Part shown: positions 59,241 to 64,000 of the stretch, one piece after another
Layout: every line of letters starts with the position of its first letter
Position numbering within the stretch: the stretch's first letter is position 1
Assembly: GCA_033220425.1 (NCBI GenBank)
Contig: CM065652.1
Coordinates: forward strand, 1,178,001 to 1,242,000
Direction of reading: 5' to 3'
Length of the DNA: 64,000 bases
From: Lepraria neglecta
Lineage: Eukaryota; Ascomycota; Lecanoromycetes; Lecanorales; Stereocaulaceae
The notes under the pieces: model-generated
Told to the model about the DNA's origin: nothing
Databases searched by the model: none
Seen by the model: the letters and a program-made list of their open reading frames with translations, nothing else
Translations under genes and position numbers: made by a program

Positions 59241-61403
59241 TTACGCTGAAGAGCCTTGTAATGTGGAAACTACGTGTGCTGAGATCCGAAGCCTAGTTGA
59301 TGTTCAGATGATGCAGAGTTGTTGAATGTACTTATTTGGTCTTCTAATAGTTTTTTGATAGAAGTGATTTTTCACATGTTTTCGAAAAGCGAAAGAATAG
59401 AATTTGTATTGGGATCACAACATTGAGTAAATATGCTCGATATGTCCCCCTCCGAGAAACTTTACCTCGTCCATAACCGCGACACACTTGGTCGAATTCT
59501 CTAGACGCGATCGTTATCAGGGCCGATAGGCCTCTTCCTCCCTTGGGTTACGCTCGGTATAGCTTGGCTATAAATTCGGTCTCAAGTTCGACGTCTATAC
59601 ACTATCAATCATCTCTAGCTTCTCCGCTGAGTCAAAAATGGCTGGTCTCGCATGTAGGTTTCGTGGTAGGACAACTGCCTCACGACTCAATTGCAAGCGC
59701 CATTTGCATTGGAATTTGCAGTATTGTGATGCTCAAAGCATTCTGCCATTCGAAGGCAGCGTGACAGTGCTTGCTTCACACTTCTTAATTCTCGATTTGT
59801 CGGTGTTAGCTTTATGACTGCTGTATAAAGTCGTTCTATTCCTTGCCGACTCCTTGATGCCACTCCTCCAATACTGCTTCCGTCGAACGCGATTAAGCAC
59901 GGCTGTACCGATGACTGCTTCTTGCGGCCGTTGACTACAGAGCGCCAACCGCTGCTGCTCTTAGCACTCTTGTTTGGGCTTCTGTTCGGATTTGGACTAA
60001 GCCAATTGTGCTTCATGCCAACCAACAGTGCTTTAAGACTGACGCCACGCACCAAGAATTTCGCCGATTGCTCAAATCCAGGAGTACAAGCTCATAAGCG
60101 AACCGGATGTTTTCGGATACCGGTCCCCAGGATTCAATATTGCATGAGAGTCCGAGCTGTCCAAGACGTCGATGCTCATCGCTGCATCAGATATGGAGGT
60201 CGAGGAGCCCATGAGTATCAAAATCGCCCATCCCAAAATCGAACCAATCGCCTCCGCGCATCTTATGTTCGACAATCAAATACAACACCCGCCCTGCCTC
60301 TTGAAGCTGGTACGTATCCCTCATTGTTGGCTCACTGAAGGTCGTCTTGACCAATCCACGTTGTTGGTTGACCCTGTATGAGATTCCGAGTCTCGAGCCA
60401 TAGTGGCCTGACCCCAGCCGTCGCCGAATCTGAAATGAAAACCAAATCTCCAATGTCCTCACTGTAATGGATGGTGAGATCTGCACAATGAAATCAACTG
60501 AGCTGTTTCATCGCGCGAGCTTGAGCCTTCAGATCTCAACGGGTTGAGCGCGTATGATTCGATGTGGGTTTCGTTGTGCTTCGCTGAATAGTCATCAGCT
60601 TCTGCCTCTGGCGGAAATGCGGTTTTCGCGCGCCAAGAAGCAGGAGTTCCTCTGTGTCATGGGTCAGCAGGTTTTCCTTGCTCCGTACGGCGTGTAGATC
60701 ACTTCGCTATTCTCGATCGGGTGGAGGTCGTCCAGAACGGTAGCTGAAATTCAGTCAGCCCGATAGATACTCTCTAGTAGTTCGTCAGCACTTATTGTGC
60801 TCTCTCCTTCCCTTGTCCCACCGTTGCCAAAGTTGAGGACTATCATAGAGCCGACTGGTTTTTAGCTCGAAAGCGTGCGCGTCGTCTGTACTGCTGACTC
60901 GCTGAAAAGATGAATGGCCGCCATTGATTGTGAGATGGAAGCTGGGAATGAGTATCGGAGTGTTTCTATTGCGAAGCGCCTAAGACAATGATGTCCGGAA
61001 CATCCTTTCCGTCTCTCATCTGCTCATTCTCGGGAAATTTCTGGATTGGTTCTTATAACTATGTGTCCAGGTTTCGCGAGAGATCGTGATGACTTGGTCG
61101 AATTGACACGACAGAGGCTTTGCATCCTGGAGCTTGCTGTCTCTGGGCTAAAGAAGCTGAATGGCATGGCGCGCCTAGCAGGAAGATTTTTTAGACGATT
61201 TATCATAATTGAACATAGAATTTGTTTTTATATTTAAAGAAGACGTAGTTGGCCGACGGCCACATGGGTAATATAAACACAAAATATAAGCAATTAAGAA
61301 GCGACGCTGCTCAGGTAGGGTTCCCCAATTCTCCTGACCGATAACTGTTCAAACATGGTCAGTATCATCCAAGAATGAAAGGGCCTTACCCGCCAAGCTC
61401 CCC
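59241..61403. other. Intergenic with decayed coding-like pieces
   Basis: Open frames up to 138 codons on both strands between 59690 and 60490 (for example minus 60187-60486, reading RRRLGSGHYGSRLGISYRVN), none with a recognised domain. 60500-61400 holds nothing identifiable apart from the 3' UTR of the decarboxylase gene near 61400. Confidence 0.4.
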
Positions 61404-63085
61404 TTATGGACTTACCAAATCCCTACTTCCCATTCCCACTCCCCTCCCATGCCCTCCCCCTAACTCCATCACCGCCTCAACCAACCCCTCCACACTCCCC
61501 CTCCCCGTCCCCCTACTAACCACAACCCTCATAAAATTACCTCTCTCATCAGTCGCGGCGTAATCAATCATGAACCCCCTCGGCACCAATCCATGCGCGA
61601 TCTCCTTCGTAACCCTTCCATTCTCTTCCGCACTTTCTTTGAGGCTGCCGCCTTTGACGTAATAGAAACATACCTGACAGCAAGGCGGCGGATTCTCGCT
61701 TACGAGATGTAGGTGGGGGTGGTTGGAGACCAGTGAGGCGAGATAAGCGGCTGTGTCGAACGCGGTGTTGATTTGGGACGCGTAGCCTTCTGTGCCGTGG
61801 TAGACCCAGCTGAGGTAGAGTTTGAGGCTGTCGCCCTTGCGGCCACATTGCAGCGTCAGATCCGCGAGATCGTAGACCTCTTCTCCCGAAGTCGTACCGG
61901 ACGAGTGGAAAAGATAGCTTGCTGGGAGAGTAGTTGATTGGTGGAATTGACGCATATCTGCTCCGAGAAGGAAGGAGCATGTGATTGGTACGCCCATCAT
62001 TTTATGCGGGTTTATCGTTATTGAGTCCGCTAGATGGCTGCCTTTTAACTTTGATTTGTGAGTTGGGGAGAAGATGGCAGGTCCGCCCCATGAAGCATCT
62101 ATGTGCAGCCAAATATTGTGGTCTTTGCAGATTTTGGCCAGCTGAGTAACAGGGTCATAAGAGCCGAGGACGGTGGTACCGGCTGTAGCGTTTAGGTAGA
62201 AAGGCGTGTAACCATCTTCCTTGGCCTTAGTGATTAGAGAAGAGAGCGCAGAGTGATCCATGCTCCCAAATTTAGGATCAACGGGAACGGACCATACGGA
62301 TGAAGAGCCAAATCCTAGCATCTGGGCTGCTTTTTCGATGCTATAGTGGCTGTGGGCGCTGCTGAAGAGAGCGAGCTTGCGGTTCTGAGAGGTGTTGCCG
62401 TGCTCCTTTGTGTCAGGGTAGAGGGTATTGCGGGCGATTACAATGGAGGTTGTGTTGGATATTGAGCCTCCTGGGACGGAGATTCCGCCTGCATGGGGTC
62501 CGGTGAGGCCGAAGAGGTTGGCAAGAGCGCGGGTGGTGTGCTTTTCTATGAGAGTCAGAGCCGGTGACACTTCATAGACGTGGACATTTGTGTTGAGAGT
62601 TGCGAGGATGAGTTCTGCAGCGAGACCCGGGGCATCGGTGGAGGCGTAGAGCTTGTTCATAAACCCGCGATCCCAGGTGTTTACTGAGTACTGGAGAATT
62701 TGCTCTACTTGTTTAACGAAGCCCGCTTGTGCCAAGCCTGTCTCGGGCAAAGTTAAGTCCATAAGTTGAGCCAATTTGGGAGGCTTGTGGTGCTCGACGA
62801 GTGCGGTACGTGGGCCGCCGCCTGAAGTCGAGAGACCATGCCCCGTCTTTTTGACGTAGGCATCTTCGTCTGCTGAACGTATGAATGGGATTATTAGGTC
62901 TTGTACAGCATTTAAGAGCTAAGACTTGTCAGTGGTGGCGAGCTTAGGAAAAGAGAGCAAGCGATGTAGAATCGAGATATGCATATAAAATGGACGGTAC
63001 AAACATTAGATACTTCATCAGCCCGACAAGGTACTGCCTGCTTCTCAGACGAGCGATGTGGAAGATCTGAATTTTGATGAGACAT
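61404..63085 (-). CDS. PLP-dependent group II amino-acid decarboxylase (GAD/CSAD-like)
   Basis: Cytosolic pyridoxal-phosphate enzyme removing the alpha-carboxyl of an amino acid; the group includes glutamate and cysteine-sulfinate decarboxylases. Exons 63085-63014 and 62918-61404 (95-bp intron) give 528 aa. Motifs: LSTSGGGPRTALVEHHKPPK, NVHVYEVSPALTLIEK, GISVPGGSISNTTS, AHSHYSIEKAAQMLG (His stacking on PLP), ATAGTTVLGSYDP, HIDASWGGPAIFS (Asp contacting the PLP nitrogen) and INPHKMMGVPITCSFLLG with the Schiff-base Lys, then GRKGDSLKLYLSW and a C-terminal domain ending RVVVSRGTGRGSVEGLVEAV. The first exon is assigned by the in-frame GTATCT donor and the CTTAG acceptor. Substrate cannot be told from the sequence alone. 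The neighbour is NOP9 with the same orientation. Confidence 0.93.
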
Positions 63086-63268
63086 GTTGTAACATAGAAA
63101 ATGTAATTGAAAAGATAGAGCGAACAAGGCAATTTCAAGAGTGTTAGATGTTGAGCAATTGTGTATATGTGCAGCTGTCATTATTAAACATTTTTCGTTA
63201 GCCTATTAGCCACACTTTCGTCATCGTCATGCATTCGGGTAGTGCCGAAGTGCTGAACGGATCTCAAA

Positions 63269-64000
63269 CTAAGATTTCCCCTGGACAGCAGCTAGTTTCT
63301 GAGGAATCCTGTTTGCCCCCGAGGCGCTCTGTACCTTCAATTTAGAAGGATTCTGCGGACGCGTACTTCCATTGGCTACGAAGCGCTCCCTGGCAAGTTC
63401 GATGCTAGTCTTGGCAGGCCCATTTGCGCCCTTTACACTATTCAGCCACTCCTTTCTTCTTGTTTGGTAGACATCCATCTTCCAATTCCGCCATACTGCT
63501 CTGCCTGGAATGGATGTGCGTAATTGGATTTCATTTTGGGCAAGTACTTCGGCGATTTTCTCCCTGATGAATATGAGGCCTTCAGATGCGTACCAAAGTG
63601 AGTCGACGACGTGTGAAGCAACAGCATCGACGGCTAGGTTAGTAACATGACTGTAGAAGCGCGGTATCAGGACTCGACGAAATTTTTGGCTCTGCTCTGA
63701 GCAAGTCAAAGCGTTTTGCAAAACTCGCGATGCTGTTCGATCTTTGGCCATATTTAGCAACATAGGAGTCTCCATTGCAAGCAGTCCGTCCGTGATGAGT
63801 TCGCGCAGTGGACCAGGTGAGTCCAACATGCATTGAGCGAGCAAGGACCCGTGAGCTTTGGTGCTGTCTTGAGCATCTAATTGCTTTCTGCGGTCTTCCG
63901 CCATACCGTCTGCAGGGTGCGCGGTTACTTTCAGCATCGTCATTAATCTTTCGGATGGCTCCTCGCCGTAAGCTTTTTCTAGTGCAGCTGATATGGGTTG
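63269..64000 (-). CDS. nop9: NOP9, nucleolar Pumilio-repeat protein (3' part; 5' end beyond window)
   Basis: RNA-binding protein of the nucleolus needed for early pre-rRNA processing and small-subunit biogenesis. The window holds the C-terminal 243 codons; the frame is open to position 64000, so the gene continues to the right. Recognisable pieces are AALEKAYGEEPSERLMTML, LLNMAKDRTASRVLQNAL and LAVDAVASHVVDSLW (late Pumilio-type helical repeats), then GRAVWRNWKMDVYQTRRKEW, which is characteristic of Nop9, and a basic tail ending at the stop. No intron is needed in the visible part. Confidence 0.92.
   Translation of the reverse strand, partial: QPISAALEKAYGEEPSERLMTMLKVTAHPADGMAEDRRKQLDAQDSTKAHGSLLAQCMLDSPGPLRELITDGLLAMETPMLLNMAKDRTASRVLQNALTCSEQSQKFRRVLIPRFYSHVTNLAVDAVASHVVDSLWYASEGLIFIREKIAEVLAQNEIQLRTSIPGRAVWRNWKMDVYQTRRKEWLNSVKGANGPAKTSIELARERFVANGSTRPQNPSKLKVQSASGANRIPQKLAAVQGKS

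Overview
The window is nuclear DNA of a filamentous ascomycete (Pezizomycotina). Supporting evidence: about fifteen intron-bearing genes with short introns (48-155 bp), a Zn(II)2Cys6 regulator, a fungal P-type H+-ATPase, a fungal type-B carboxylesterase, Fot1/pogo and Tc1 transposons, and C-to-T type decay of the repeats that resembles RIP (repeat-induced point mutation). A leotiomycete-like origin is a guess; the sequence alone does not prove the class.

Layout. 1-27 kb is an ordinary gene region: Zn2Cys6 regulator (1757-2861,+), aldose 1-epimerase (3458-4536,+), quinolinate phosphoribosyltransferase of NAD synthesis (8249-9203,-), a conserved disordered protein (9762-10574,-), a seven-helix membrane protein (11776-13012,+), plasma-membrane H+-ATPase in eight exons (15226-18658,-), a decayed GPI-anchored surface protein (20045-20929,-), a secreted carboxylesterase (21771-23712,+) and a large LRR protein (24140-26720,+).

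27-41 kb is a gene-poor, decayed island: the 3' part of an unrecognised gene, an F-box gene with one in-frame stop, a complete 1.8-kb Fot1/pogo DNA transposon with TA target duplications, a cysteine-rich secreted protein and a 291-bp MITE-like element.

41-58 kb holds the most interesting structure: a local segmental duplication. Copy A (about 41.3-47.9 kb) carries a GFA-domain gene, a ~970-aa protein with zinc-finger-like motifs at both ends, and a 63-aa basic protein whose first coding exon is five bases. Copy B (about 49.6-58.0 kb) repeats this order. In B the GFA gene is an AT-rich relic and a Tc1-type transposon sits between it and the zinc-finger gene; subtracting that element restores the spacing seen in A. 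The zinc-finger and 63-aa genes remain open in both copies. A second F-box relic lies between the copies.

58-64 kb has one unrecognised relic, a PLP-dependent group II decarboxylase (61404-63085,-) and the 3' part of the nucleolar Pumilio protein gene NOP9, which runs off the right edge. Exon limits were read by eye from GT/AG sites, frame continuity and family motifs. No rRNA, convincing tRNA, CRISPR array or retroelement was seen.
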